From contig NZ_JACJTU010000010.1 in NCBI RefSeq assembly GCF_014698835.1, positions 62,001 to 126,000 of the forward strand: a DNA stretch of 64,000 nucleotides. The letters are read 5' to 3'. The notes under the pieces were generated by a model. It searched no databases, was not told the origin of the DNA, and worked only from the letters and a program-made list of their open reading frames with translations. The translations under genes and the position numbers were made by a program. Of this stretch, positions 1 to 8,430 are shown one piece after another; within the stretch, counting starts at the first letter, position 1, and each line of letters opens with the position of its first letter. The DNA is from Nostoc paludosum FACHB-159 (GTDB lineage Bacteria > Cyanobacteriota > Cyanobacteriia > Cyanobacteriales > Nostocaceae).

Positions 1-707
1 GATTATGAAGCGATAGATTAAAAGTTGGGCATTGGGTATAGGGCATGGGGCATGGGGCATGGGGTCAAGGAAGAATAATAAAATCCTCACTCCTCACTCA
101 GTACGGGCTAAACGCCCCGCTACCGCTAACAGCATTCCAATGCCCAATGCCCAATGCCCCATGCCCAATTTTGAGATTTTTATTCAAACACTTTAATATA
201 TCTATATATATTGATGCTAAATTTAGCGAAGTTTCACAAAATCCCAGCAGTTTGCTAGATTGTAGAAGCAAATTACTGTGGGCTAAACGGTGTGCTAGTT
301 GAGATGCGATCCAAAGCAGATGGGTGGTTTTCCACACCTGATGGTGCGGCTAGCCCCTCTGGTTGATGGGCGGGGTTTTCCTCTCCTACGTAGCACAATT
401 GTAAAAGAGACAGCAAACTCGGCAGTCAGAAGTTTGACCAGGGATTTTCTCTGTTTGCAACTATTTCTGTAATTTTTGTCGTCTCCCACGAGGAAAGGCC
501 TGTTGCTCAAGATTTGTCGGTGATTTTTGTAAAGGGTAAAGGGTAAAATCAATTATTAACAAAAATTAATTTTATCTTCTGCCTGTCCTCCGGCAAGCCG
601 CCCTCCTAAAGACGCTTTCTAGGCAAAACGCCTTTTTGTAGGGTAGCAAGTAACCGTAACGTTCTACTGCCTCCTGCTTTGTTCCTTCTAACTTTTACCT
701 TTGCTAT
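1..707. other. Non-coding, repeat-rich leader upstream of dnaJ
   Basis: No convincing gene is seen. Around 28-64 there are runs of GGGCATGGGGCAT and around 133-171 the reverse-complement version (CCCAATGCCCCATGCCC), together an imperfect inverted repeat of a kind that recurs elsewhere in the window (about 46400-46440, 46563-46598 and 49148-49172). Short open frames here have repeat-like or low-complexity translations and no ribosome site. The dnaJ promoter must lie in the right part, but no clear -10/-35 pair or CIRCE element was recognised. Confidence 0.6.
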
Positions 708-1841
708 ATGGCCCGCGACTATTATGAAATCCTGGGTGTCTCTCGTGACGCCGACAAAGAAGAAATCAAACAAGCTTACCGCCGTTTAGCCCGGAAGTAT
801 CACCCAGACGTGAACAAAGAAGCCGGGGCGGAGGAACGCTTTAAAGAAATTAACCGCGCTTATGAGGTACTCTCTGAACCAGAAATTCGCGCTCGTTACG
901 ATCGCTTTGGTCCAGAGGGTGTGTCAAGTGGAGCTGGTGCAGGCTTCCAAGATATTGGCGATATGGGTGGCTTTGCCGACATCTTTGAAAGTATTTTTAG
1001 TGGCTTTGCTGGGGGTATGGGTGGCCCAGCCCAACAACAAAGACGCCGCAGCGGCCCCGCGCGAGGTGATGACCTGCGGCTAGACCTGAAGTTAGACTTT
1101 CGGGAAGCAGTATTTGGCGGTGAAAAAGAAATCCGCATTTCCCATTTAGAAAATTGTGAAGTTTGTAGCGGTTCTGGTGCAAAACCAGGAACGCGTCCAC
1201 GCACTTGTTCAACTTGTAGCGGATCGGGTCAAGTCCGTCGTGTTACGAGAACACCCTTCGGTAGTTTCACTCAAGTCTCAACTTGTCCCACTTGTAATGG
1301 GACAGGGATGGTAATTGAAGATAAGTGTGATGCCTGTGATGGCAAGGGCGCAAATCAAGTAACAAAGAAACTCAAAATCACCATTCCCGCTGGGGTGGAT
1401 AATGGCACACGCTTGCGGATTTCTAATGAAGGTGATTCAGGTCAACGTGGTGGCCCACCTGGGGATTTGTATGTTTACTTGTTCGTTAATGAAGACGAGG
1501 AATTCCAACGAGATGGCATCAATATTCTCTCGGAAATCAAAATTAGTTACTTGCAAGCAATTTTAGGTTGTCGCTTAGAGGTCGATACGGTAGACGGGCC
1601 AGTGGAACTAATCATTCCTGCGGGAACCCAGCCAAACACAGTGATGAAGTTGGAAAATCGTGGTGTACCAAGATTAGGAAATCCCGTAAGTCGGGGCGAT
1701 CATATGCTGACAGTATTAATTGATATTCCTAACAAGGTAACCCCAGAGGAGAGGGAATTGCTGGAGAAGCTGGCTAAAATTAAAGGAGATCGTACTGGCA
1801 AAGGCGGTCTAGAAGGATTCTTGGGAAATCTGTTTAAGTAA
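708..1841 (+). CDS. dnaJ: Chaperone protein DnaJ (Hsp40, type I)
   Basis: Co-chaperone that stimulates the ATPase of DnaK and delivers unfolded substrates in the cytoplasm. All domains of a type I DnaJ are present in order: N-terminal J domain (about residues 1-70) with the HPD motif in YHPDVN, a Gly/Phe-rich linker (about 75-125), a zinc-finger region with four CxxCxGxG-type repeats (about 150-220; [32 protein letters not shown]), and the C-terminal substrate-binding domains. At 377 residues it has the full family length. Its stop codon overlaps the next start (TAATG), so it heads an operon with the TusA-like gene and rsgA. DnaK is not visible in the window and may lie further upstream. Confidence 0.97.
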   Translation: MARDYYEILGVSRDADKEEIKQAYRRLARKYHPDVNKEAGAEERFKEINRAYEVLSEPEIRARYDRFGPEGVSSGAGAGFQDIGDMGGFADIFESIFSGFAGGMGGPAQQQRRRSGPARGDDLRLDLKLDFREAVFGGEKEIRISHLENCEVCSGSGAKPGTRPRTCSTCSGSGQVRRVTRTPFGSFTQVSTCPTCNGTGMVIEDKCDACDGKGANQVTKKLKITIPAGVDNGTRLRISNEGDSGQRGGPPGDLYVYLFVNEDEEFQRDGINILSEIKISYLQAILGCRLEVDTVDGPVELIIPAGTQPNTVMKLENRGVPRLGNPVSRGDHMLTVLIDIPNKVTPEERELLEKLAKIKGDRTGKGGLEGFLGNLFK

Positions 1842-2098
1842 TGAAGTCATCTTCTATTTCAACTCCTGATGCTCAACTTGATTTACGCGGCACCCCGTGT
1901 CCAATTAATTTCGTGCGGACAAAACTACGTTTAGAGAAAATGCCGTTGGGGGGTTTACTGGAAGTATGGCTAGACCCAGGAGAACCGATTGAGCAGGTTC
2001 CCGATAGTTTAACAATGGCAGGTTATCAGGTGGAAAAAATTACAGATTGTAGTAGTTATTTTTCCCTGTTAGTGCGTCGCCCAGTTAATAACCAATGA
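1841..2098 (+). CDS. TusA-like sulfur carrier/sulfurtransferase family protein
   Basis: Small (85 residues) cytoplasmic protein of the TusA/SirA/YeeD family, which carry sulfur as a persulfide on a conserved cysteine. The motif DLRGTPCPINFV (about residues 14-25) has the family CPxP-like signature with the active cysteine. The start overlaps the dnaJ stop and the stop overlaps the rsgA start, so translation is probably coupled in a dnaJ-tusA-rsgA unit. Which sulfur pathway it serves (tRNA thiolation, cofactor biosynthesis) cannot be read from the sequence. Confidence 0.85.
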   Translation: MKSSSISTPDAQLDLRGTPCPINFVRTKLRLEKMPLGGLLEVWLDPGEPIEQVPDSLTMAGYQVEKITDCSSYFSLLVRRPVNNQ

Positions 2099-3273
2099 TG
2101 GCGGAAACTTCTGCTGCAACTGGACAGTTATTGGGTACTGTACTAGCTGTGCAGGCTAATTTTTATCGGGTACAGCTGGATGTGACAGACACGGAGACAC
2201 GGAGACACGGGGACACGGAGACACGGAGAGATCGAGAAAAGTCTCAAATCGAGATTCCTTCGATCGCAACTTCCGCAAATACAGAGAATTCTGTCGCTGC
2301 GTCTCCCCATCTCCCCCTCCTCCTCTGTACTCGTAGAACGCGGCTGAAAAAAATCGGACAACAAGTGATGGTGGGCGATCGCGTTGTTGTAGAAGAGCCA
2401 GATTGGGCTGGAGGACGAGGAGCAATTGCTGAGGTTTTACCCCGCGAAAGTGAATTAGATCGTCCAGCGATCGCCAACGTTAACCAAATTTTATTAGTAT
2501 TTGCTGTAGCCGATCCGCCTTTGGAACCTTATCAATTGAGTCGGTTTTTGATTAAGGCTGAGTCTACTGGCTTGGATGTGCTTTTATGCTTGAATAAAAG
2601 CGATTTAATTTCACAACAGGAACAACAGCAAATTAGCGATCGCCTATTGGGTTGGGGATATCAACCGTTATTTATCAGCGTCAAAAATGGCATAAATATA
2701 GACCAAGCAGCCAGCTATCTCAGCAATAAAATTACTGTCATTGCTGGGCCTTCCGGTGTGGGGAAATCTAGCCTGATTAATTGGCTAATTCCCAACGCTA
2801 ACCTGCGAGTGGGGGAGGTTTCTGGCAAATTAGCTCGCGGTCGTCATACTACCCGCCATGTAGAATTATTTGAATTGCCCAGTGGTGGTTTATTAGCAGA
2901 TACTCCGGGTTTTAATCAGCCGGACATGGATTGTAACCCAGAGGAATTAGTACATTATTTTCCAGAAGCAAGAGAGAGGTTAGCAGTTGCTAGCTGTCGA
3001 TTTAGCGATTGTTTGCACCGCGATGAACCTGAGTGTGCAGTGCGGGGAGACTGGGAAAGATACGAACATTATTTAGAATTTTTGGATGCAGCGATCGCTC
3101 GTCAAACACAACTTCACCAACAAGCCGATCCGGAATCCACTCTCAAGTTAAAAACTAAAGGTAAAGGGCAGAGTCAATACGAACCCAAACTGGAAACTAA
3201 AAAATATCGCCGTGTTTCCCGAAAGACTCAGTTACAGGACTTGCAACAGCTGTATCAAGAAAGCGAAGAGTAA
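2095..3273 (+). CDS. rsgA: Ribosome small-subunit-dependent GTPase RsgA
   Basis: Circularly permuted GTPase that checks late 30S subunit assembly. Order seen: OB-fold N-terminus, G4-type NKSD (about residue 170), P-loop GPSGVGKSSLIN (about 220), DTPG (about 265), then the C-terminal zinc motif with Cys/His residues in CRFSDCLHRDEPEC (about 302-315). The family is usually near 350 residues; this one is 392 because a repeat-derived stretch of roughly 40 residues (about 31-76, rich in TETRRHGD-type repeats) interrupts the OB fold in frame. The first ATG overlaps the upstream stop; a second ATG directly follows. Probably still functional because the insertion sits in a loop before LLLCTRRTRLKK, but that is inference. 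Confidence 0.95.
   Translation: MMAETSAATGQLLGTVLAVQANFYRVQLDVTDTETRRHGDTETRRDREKSQIEIPSIATSANTENSVAASPHLPLLLCTRRTRLKKIGQQVMVGDRVVVEEPDWAGGRGAIAEVLPRESELDRPAIANVNQILLVFAVADPPLEPYQLSRFLIKAESTGLDVLLCLNKSDLISQQEQQQISDRLLGWGYQPLFISVKNGINIDQAASYLSNKITVIAGPSGVGKSSLINWLIPNANLRVGEVSGKLARGRHTTRHVELFELPSGGLLADTPGFNQPDMDCNPEELVHYFPEARERLAVASCRFSDCLHRDEPECAVRGDWERYEHYLEFLDAAIARQTQLHQQADPESTLKLKTKGKGQSQYEPKLETKKYRRVSRKTQLQDLQQLYQESEE
2186..2322. repeat. Intragenic repeat insertion within rsgA
   Basis: Tandem copies of GACACGGA (about 2188-2230) followed by a region ending in a CTCCCCATCTCCCCCTCC tract. The two ends are loosely complementary (GGAGAC-rich against GTCTCC-rich), like the palindromic intergenic repeat at 44458-44560 and the insertion at 22096-22235. 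It keeps the rsgA frame open and encodes the extra residues that other RsgA proteins lack. Confidence 0.7.
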
Positions 3274-3335
3274 CACAATAACCTGTCACGATAGCATAAG
3301 TAGGTAGACATAATTAAATGTAAGATTGGAGCTTT

Positions 3336-3399
3336 GTTCGTAGTAAGCGATTTATCGCTCTTAACAGACGTTTTAATGGCTCAAGCCCATACTACGAAC
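3336..3399. repeat. Palindromic repeat with GTTCGTAGTA ends
   Basis: A 10-bp perfect inverted repeat, GTTCGTAGTA (3336-3345) and TACTACGAAC (3390-3399), encloses 44 bases that include a second small palindrome (AGCGATTTATCGCT). It lies in the rsgA 3' spacer, a typical site for short interspersed palindromes in Nostoc-type genomes. It could also act as a weak terminator. Confidence 0.7.
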
Positions 3400-3490
3400 T
3401 TTAGTTTCATTGAGTCCTTCTACTTAGATACAAATAAAAATATGGTCTTGTATGTCTCAGACCGTTGGCGTCACTCCTAGTGTAAAAGAT

Positions 3491-4833
3491 TTCAAGGGGC
3501 GACAATCGCCTCTAAAGCAAGCCAAATAAAGGTTTGAGAGGCACAGACCCCTTGAAAAAATTAGGTGCTTATTGAGAATGAACTGTACAGTTATTAAGCA
3601 GCTACCTGTAGGGTACAGTTTAATGGTAAAAAAGAACGGTCTCGTAATTTGATTAAGACCGTCATAAATAATGTTGGCATCATTCTACCAAAACTTTTTA
3701 GAAAAATACCTGAATAAAGCACAGTTAATCACCCTAAAGATGTTGGTGTGGTTGCTACAAAATCAAAAACAAGTGAAGATAGAAAGACTGGCAGCAACAC
3801 TACCATTACCAATACAACAAAACAGTCGGAGGCGGCATTTACAAAGGTTTTTAACACAAAATGCATTGAGTGTAGTGTTGTTATGGTTTCCTATCATTGA
3901 AGCAATAATTAATCAACACTTTAAAGTGGGTTCACAATTAACCATTGCGATGGATAGAACACAGTGGAGAGAAAACAACGTGTTGATGGTTAGTGTAATT
4001 TACCAAAAGAGAGCGTGGCCTATATATTGGTGTTTGTTAGAGAAAGATGGTAGTAGTAACCTAGAAGAACAGCAAAAAGTATTACGTCCAGTAATCCGCT
4101 TATTAAAAAAGTACAAGTTAGTAATTATTGGAGATAGGGAATTTCACAGCGTAGAACTAGCACAATGGCTCCAAAAGCAGAACATAGGTTTTGTATTACG
4201 TCAAAAGAAGGACACGACTTTTCGGGAGAAAAGGCAAAAATTTCAACCTTTAAGTAACATTGAGATTTATCCAGGTGTCCGCCAATTTTACACAAATGTT
4301 AAGGTGACTCAAAAGCGAGGTTTTGGTTGGTTCAATTTGGCTGTTTATTGGAAGAGGAAGTACAAAGGGAAACAAGACAAAGAAGCTTGGTATTTATTAA
4401 CTAATTTGCCTGATTTGAACACTGCTCTCAAAATATATGCTCAACGTTTTGGGATTGAGGCGATGTTCAAAGACTGTAAAACTGGCGGTTATAATCTGGA
4501 AAGTTCTCAAGCCAGTCCTGATAGACTTGTGCGTTTGATTTTATTAATCGCTTTGGCTATGACCAGTGCTTGGTTACATGGACAAAGAACTAAATTTCAA
4601 AAACAAGAATCATATATTTGTCGCCAAGAAGAAAAAAATAGAAATCAGAAGCGTCACAGTAATTTCTGGATAGGTTTATATGGTTTCAATTGGATAGTTG
4701 CTTGGTATGGGTGTCAAGCATGGGTCGAGGAACTGGTCGGTTTCAGTCGCAATAAGCAAGCATATTATCAGCGAGGTTTAAGGGCTATGAAGCTTATACA
4801 GCAAGCTCTTTAACTCGCTTGTCGCCCCTTGAA
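3491..4833 (+). mobile_element. Intact IS4-family insertion sequence (1343 bp)
   Basis: The ends are perfect 15-bp inverted repeats: TTCAAGGGGCGACAA at 3491-3505 and its complement at 4819-4833. They are flanked by an exact 9-bp direct repeat, GTAAAAGAT, at 3482-3490 and 4834-4842, the target-site duplication. One transposase gene fills the element. Perfect ends, perfect target duplication and an uninterrupted transposase point to a recent insertion. The element sits in the spacer between rsgA and a Uma2 gene and interrupts no visible gene. Confidence 0.95.
3671..4813 (+). CDS. IS4-family transposase (DDE)
   Basis: 380-residue transposase that cuts and joins the ends of the surrounding element. 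The catalytic triad is visible: first Asp in AMDRTQW (about residue 99), second Asp in IIGDREF (about 155), and Glu in the family signature Y-(2)-R-(3)-E-(6)-K, here YAQRFGIEAMFKDCK (about 256-270), which fits the IS4 pattern exactly. The frame is uninterrupted from ATG to TAA and ends 20 bp before the right end. Many Lys/Arg and aromatic residues are typical of DNA-binding transposases. Confidence 0.95.
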   Translation: MLASFYQNFLEKYLNKAQLITLKMLVWLLQNQKQVKIERLAATLPLPIQQNSRRRHLQRFLTQNALSVVLLWFPIIEAIINQHFKVGSQLTIAMDRTQWRENNVLMVSVIYQKRAWPIYWCLLEKDGSSNLEEQQKVLRPVIRLLKKYKLVIIGDREFHSVELAQWLQKQNIGFVLRQKKDTTFREKRQKFQPLSNIEIYPGVRQFYTNVKVTQKRGFGWFNLAVYWKRKYKGKQDKEAWYLLTNLPDLNTALKIYAQRFGIEAMFKDCKTGGYNLESSQASPDRLVRLILLIALAMTSAWLHGQRTKFQKQESYICRQEEKNRNQKRHSNFWIGLYGFNWIVAWYGCQAWVEELVGFSRNKQAYYQRGLRAMKLIQQAL

Positions 4834-4945
4834 GTAAAAGATACACCTGAGAGTATAATTTTGCCGTGAATCGCGGGTATTGACCCCGAACAAATATTCG
4901 GAAAATAGAATTTTATTTCTCAACTAGACGTGGAAAAATAGTCCT

Positions 4946-5515
4946 ATGAACCAAACAATATTCGATGGAGTCCGTTGGACAACCTCAGACTTAGAATTAC
5001 TCGCTACTGATGAATGGAAGCGGTATGAAATTATTGACGGAGAATTATTTGTGACTAGAGCGCCTCACTGGAGACATCAGCGAACTGGCGGTAATATTTA
5101 TTTTGAATTAGAAATTTGGTCTCGGTCGAGTAAGCTAGGTGAATCTATCGCAACTCCTGGGATAATTTTTACAAATGCTGATAATGTCATACCCGATGTA
5201 GTTTGGATCGGTAATGAGCGTTTAGCACAGTTGCTAGATGATGAAGGACATTTGAGAGGAGCGCCAGAACTCATTGTGGAAGTGCTTTCTCCCGGGACAA
5301 TCAACGAACGTCGAGACAGAGAGGCCAAACTCAAACTCTACTCATCCACAGGAGTACAAGAATATTGGATTGCAAATTGGCAATTACAGCAGTTAGAAGT
5401 TTATCGCCGAGAAACTGCCCAATTAAAACTGATAGCAACTTTGTTAGCTGATGACGAAATCACATCACCACTTTTGCCAGGTTTTAGCGTTCGAGTTCAG
5501 CGCTTTTTTGTATAA
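4946..5515 (+). CDS. Uma2-family (DUF820) putative endonuclease
   Basis: 189-residue protein of the Uma2 family, a PD-(D/E)XK nuclease fold greatly expanded in cyanobacteria, cellular role unknown. Motifs seen: YEIIDGELF (N-terminal strand), a central PDVVWI with the candidate metal-binding Asp (about residue 84), and LIVEVLSPG followed by RDREAKLKLY (about 109-130), the core ExK-like region. ATG start follows a spacer with no strong ribosome site. The IS element lies just upstream and could have displaced its original promoter. Two further Uma2 genes are in the window (8431-9138 minus, 41744-42307 plus). Confidence 0.85.
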   Translation: MNQTIFDGVRWTTSDLELLATDEWKRYEIIDGELFVTRAPHWRHQRTGGNIYFELEIWSRSSKLGESIATPGIIFTNADNVIPDVVWIGNERLAQLLDDEGHLRGAPELIVEVLSPGTINERRDREAKLKLYSSTGVQEYWIANWQLQQLEVYRRETAQLKLIATLLADDEITSPLLPGFSVRVQRFFV

Positions 5516-5878
5516 TTTTGGCCTAGGCTAGCAAAAACCGTAGGCATCGCTTCTGAAAGTCAACTTCAGCAAACAAGGCAAAAGTAAAATTCTTCTGGAG
5601 GAAGATACTAAGAGAACTCGGCTAAAAAATAATTCTTAAACTCCAAAGGCAGAAAGTTCACAAAAGGAGTGTAACTGAGAAACTCGATTTTTATACTGCA
5701 ACAAGCCAACCCACAACCAGAAAAGGAATGCCCACGAGTTCAAATATTGGTACAAAGCTTTTAAATTAATTGAAAACTCCTATAAACCTAACTGACGATC
5801 CCCATAAAGTCTTAAAATATTGTTAATTTCTGGCAACCCCCTCCACCTTCAACTTACAAGTACCACCCCAAAATCATT
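5516..5878. other. Intergenic region upstream of the GH57 gene
   Basis: 363 bases with no credible gene on either strand. It should contain the promoter of the GH57 gene. No recognisable operator, riboswitch or terminator stem with a T run was found. Confidence 0.5.
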
Positions 5879-7468
5879 ATGGCTATTGGCTATGTCGCGC
5901 TTGTCCTTCATGCACATCTGCCCTTCGTTCGTCACCCAGAAAGTGACTATGTGCTGGAGGAAGAATGGCTCTATGAAGCCATCACAGAAACTTACATCCC
6001 GTTATTGAAAGTATTTGAAGGCTTAAAGCGAGACGGTATCGACTTTAAAATCACGATGAGTATGACACCACCTCTAGTGTCGATGCTTCGTGACCCCCTG
6101 CTGCAAGAACGCTATGACGCCCATTTAGCCCAACTAGAAGAACTTATAGAACTGGAAGCTGAGCGTAATGTCCACAACGGACATATTCGTTATTTAGCGG
6201 AACATTACGCCACTGAATTTAATGAAGCCCGTCAAATATGGGAACGCTACAACGGTGACTTGGTGACAGCTTTTAAGCAGTTCCAAGACAGTAATAACCT
6301 GGAAATTATCACTTGTGGTGCTACCCACGGCTATTTGCCGTTAATGAAAATGTATCCACAAGCAGTGTGGGCGCAAATTCAGGTAGCCTGCGAACACTAT
6401 CAGGAAACCTTTGGACAAGCACCCAGAGGTATTTGGTTGCCGGAATGCGCCTACTATGAAGGTGTAGAGCGAATGCTGGCAGATGCTGGTTTACGCTATT
6501 TCCTCACCGATGGACATGGCATTCTTTACGCCCGTCCCCGTCCACGCTTTGGCACTTATGCCCCGATTTTCACAGAAACTGGTGTTGCGGCCTTTGGCCG
6601 AGATCATGAATCTTCTCAACAGGTATGGTCTTCTGAAGTTGGCTATCCTGGAGCGGCGGAATATCGAGAATTTTACAAAGATTTGGGCTGGGAAGCAGAA
6701 TATGAGTACATCAAGCCCTACATTATGCCCAATGGTCAACGCAAAAACACGGGCATTAAATATCACAAAATTACTGGGCGTGGTTTAGGGCTATCAGATA
6801 AAGCACTCTATGACCCTTATTGGGCGCGGGAAAAGGCAGCGGAACATGCCGCTAACTTTATGTATAACCGGGAGCGGCAATCGGAACATCTTTATGGTAT
6901 AATGCAACGCCCACCGATTATCGTTTCACCTTATGATGCCGAGTTATTTGGACATTGGTGGTATGAAGGCCCTTGGTTCATTGATTTTCTATTCCGTAAG
7001 TCGTGGTATGACCAAGGAACCTATGCGATGACCCACTTGGCAGATTATCTGCGATCGCATCCAGTACAGCAAGTATGTCGTCCTTCCCAGTCAAGTTGGG
7101 GTTTTAAAGGTTTCCACGAGTATTGGTTGAACGAAACAAACGCCTGGATTTATCCACATTTGCATAAAGCCGCTGAGCGAATGATTGAAATATCTCACTT
7201 GGAACCAGAAGATGAATTGGGGTGGCGAGCATTAAATCAAGCAGCGCGGGAATTGTTATTAGCACAATCTTCTGACTGGGCTTTTATTATGCGGACGGGA
7301 ACGATGGTACCATACGCAGTAAGAAGGACGCGATCGCACTTAATGAGGTTTAATAAGCTCTACGAAGACGTGAAAGTTGGCAAAATTGACAGCGGTTGGC
7401 TCGAAAAAGTCGAGGTCATGGATAATATCTTCCCTAACATCAACTATCGCGTCTATCGTCCGTTGTAG
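5879..7468 (+). CDS. Glycoside hydrolase family 57 protein (glucan branching enzyme type)
   Basis: 529-residue GH57 enzyme with the DUF1957-type C-terminal region, as in GH57 1,4-alpha-glucan branching enzymes that act on glycogen-like polymers in the cytoplasm. The N-terminal barrel strand LVLHAHLPFVRHPE (about 7-20) is characteristic. The likely nucleophile Glu lies in WLPECAYYEG (about 187-196) and the acid/base Asp in SPYDAELFGHWWYEGP (about 350-365), both GH57 motifs. Length and helical C-terminal domain match branching-type rather than amylopullulanase-type members. Exact substrate is inferred from family. A monocistronic unit is likely, with a spacer before the small DUF6888 gene. Confidence 0.88.
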   Translation: MAIGYVALVLHAHLPFVRHPESDYVLEEEWLYEAITETYIPLLKVFEGLKRDGIDFKITMSMTPPLVSMLRDPLLQERYDAHLAQLEELIELEAERNVHNGHIRYLAEHYATEFNEARQIWERYNGDLVTAFKQFQDSNNLEIITCGATHGYLPLMKMYPQAVWAQIQVACEHYQETFGQAPRGIWLPECAYYEGVERMLADAGLRYFLTDGHGILYARPRPRFGTYAPIFTETGVAAFGRDHESSQQVWSSEVGYPGAAEYREFYKDLGWEAEYEYIKPYIMPNGQRKNTGIKYHKITGRGLGLSDKALYDPYWAREKAAEHAANFMYNRERQSEHLYGIMQRPPIIVSPYDAELFGHWWYEGPWFIDFLFRKSWYDQGTYAMTHLADYLRSHPVQQVCRPSQSSWGFKGFHEYWLNETNAWIYPHLHKAAERMIEISHLEPEDELGWRALNQAARELLLAQSSDWAFIMRTGTMVPYAVRRTRSHLMRFNKLYEDVKVGKIDSGWLEKVEVMDNIFPNINYRVYRPL

Positions 7469-7542
7469 TAGTAGGGTGGGCAATGCCCGCCTTATATTAT
7501 TAATAGTGAGGAGCGTTTACTTCGGCAAAGCTCAGTACAAGT

Positions 7543-7734
7543 ATTTTACCAACAACAGAACAAGCCTTAGCCTGTGTACGGGTTTGTCAAATGTTGTCAA
7601 ATCTGTACAAAGATATCCGTTTATTTCGATTTGACGACAGAAGCGGAGAAGTTTATATCCTATCTGCGGATGAACTTCAGATTATTGTTTATCCCAATGG
7701 CGAATGGGATTTTGTCAATGAACCCGAATTATGA
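7543..7734 (+). CDS. DUF6888-like small protein, unusual start
   Basis: A frame open from 7510 encodes a 63-residue product if read from ATT at 7543 (ILPTTEQALACVRVCQ...). The first ATG in frame is at 7591 and would remove the segment that aligns with the start (MPTT...) of the second copy at 27353. The core LFRFDDRSGEVYILS matches LVCIDDRTSNLYVLA in that copy. Either a rare ATT start is used, or the original ATG has mutated, leaving a 47-residue product from 7591. The stop overlaps the following DUF6887 gene by 17 bases. Family assignment is from memory; function is unknown. Confidence 0.6.
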   Translation: MLPTTEQALACVRVCQMLSNLYKDIRLFRFDDRSGEVYILSADELQIIVYPNGEWDFVNEPEL

Positions 7735-7915
7735 GCAAATGACTTTTCAAGAATTGAGAGCTTATGTAGTGGAAAACCGCGAAGACATTGAAGCTCTACG
7801 TTTTTTGATGAGCAAACGTGACCCCAATTCTAAAGGCTATCCTATGCCTTTAACAGAAGCAGATATGCAAGCCCAGATGGAAATCATCAGGCGCAAGATT
7901 AATGGAGAACTTTGA
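7718..7915 (+). CDS. DUF6887-like small protein
   Basis: 65-residue acidic protein. The start at 7718 (MNPNYEQMTFQELRAYV) is chosen because it matches the start of its paralogue at 27531 (MSQVNYAAMSDDELRRYF) and gives the usual overlap with the preceding DUF6888 frame. Shared features are an ELRxYxxxxREDxxALR/Y helix and a C-terminal acidic plus IRRKI-type segment. The two-gene overlapping layout occurs twice in this window and is common in Nostoc-type genomes. It resembles a toxin-antitoxin arrangement, but no known toxin motif is seen and function is unknown. Confidence 0.7.
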   Translation: MNPNYEQMTFQELRAYVVENREDIEALRFLMSKRDPNSKGYPMPLTEADMQAQMEIIRRKINGEL

Positions 7916-7945
7916 AATTATTATTCAAGTTAACTAAGCAACAGT

Positions 7946-7970
7946 AGGGTGGGTGTTATTTACCCACCCT
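7946..7970. terminator. Hairpin between convergent genes
   Basis: Perfect 9-bp stem AGGGTGGGT (7946-7954) / ACCCACCCT (7962-7970) with a 7-base loop, followed by AATATTTTAT. It lies between a plus-strand gene ending at 7915 and a minus-strand gene ending at 8008, so it probably terminates transcription from both sides. The stem sequence is also a common cyanobacterial palindromic repeat. Confidence 0.65.
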
Positions 7971-8007
7971 AATATTTTATGCACATTCTAGTCAGCTGCC
8001 TTTATTG

Positions 8008-8235
8008 TTATTGGGGCAGGTTGCGGCTGCTGTAAGCATCTATGGCATAAGCAGGAGTACGTTTTGTGTAGTCTATATCCAAGCCAGTGATGGACTTAGC
8101 CAACTTTTCAAAAGACTCAGAACGCCAGTTACGCTCGTGGATAGGCTTGCTTTGTTCTCCCAAGAAATAAGCCAAAGAGCCTAAAACTGAAACAGCTACC
8201 CAACCCACAACCGCTAATGCAATTACTATAGTCAT
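8008..8235 (-). CDS. Small single-span membrane protein, possibly Psb35-like
   Basis: 75 residues with one N-terminal transmembrane helix (about residues 2-23, VIALAVVGWVAVSVLGSLAY) and a hydrophilic tail with GEQSKPIHERNW and a Tyr-rich end. The form resembles the small photosystem II accessory protein called Psb35 in Synechocystis, recalled from memory and not verified. TGAGG sits upstream of the ATG as ribosome site. It stands alone between a Uma2 gene and a convergent neighbour. Confidence 0.6.
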   Translation of the reverse strand: MTIVIALAVVGWVAVSVLGSLAYFLGEQSKPIHERNWRSESFEKLAKSITGLDIDYTKRTPAYAIDAYSSRNLPQ

Positions 8236-8430
8236 CGTTAAACCTCAGTTTTAAGTTTTGTAACTTTATGTAAATAAATATAACTTTAACAAAATAAAAG
8301 TTGCAATCTATCCACGGGTGTGTATGCCGATAGACTAAGTACGGTATTCCACACTGAACAGTACCAAGTGGTGAGTATTGACTCAAACAATAAGATGGGA
8401 GTAACGCCAAACTATTATGAAACTATTATG

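Noticed and set aside
45..302. 85-residue frame at the left edge (plus) and overlapping minus frames
   Set aside because: Translation is repeat-derived, both strands are open across the same inverted repeat, and no ribosome site or homologous pattern is seen.
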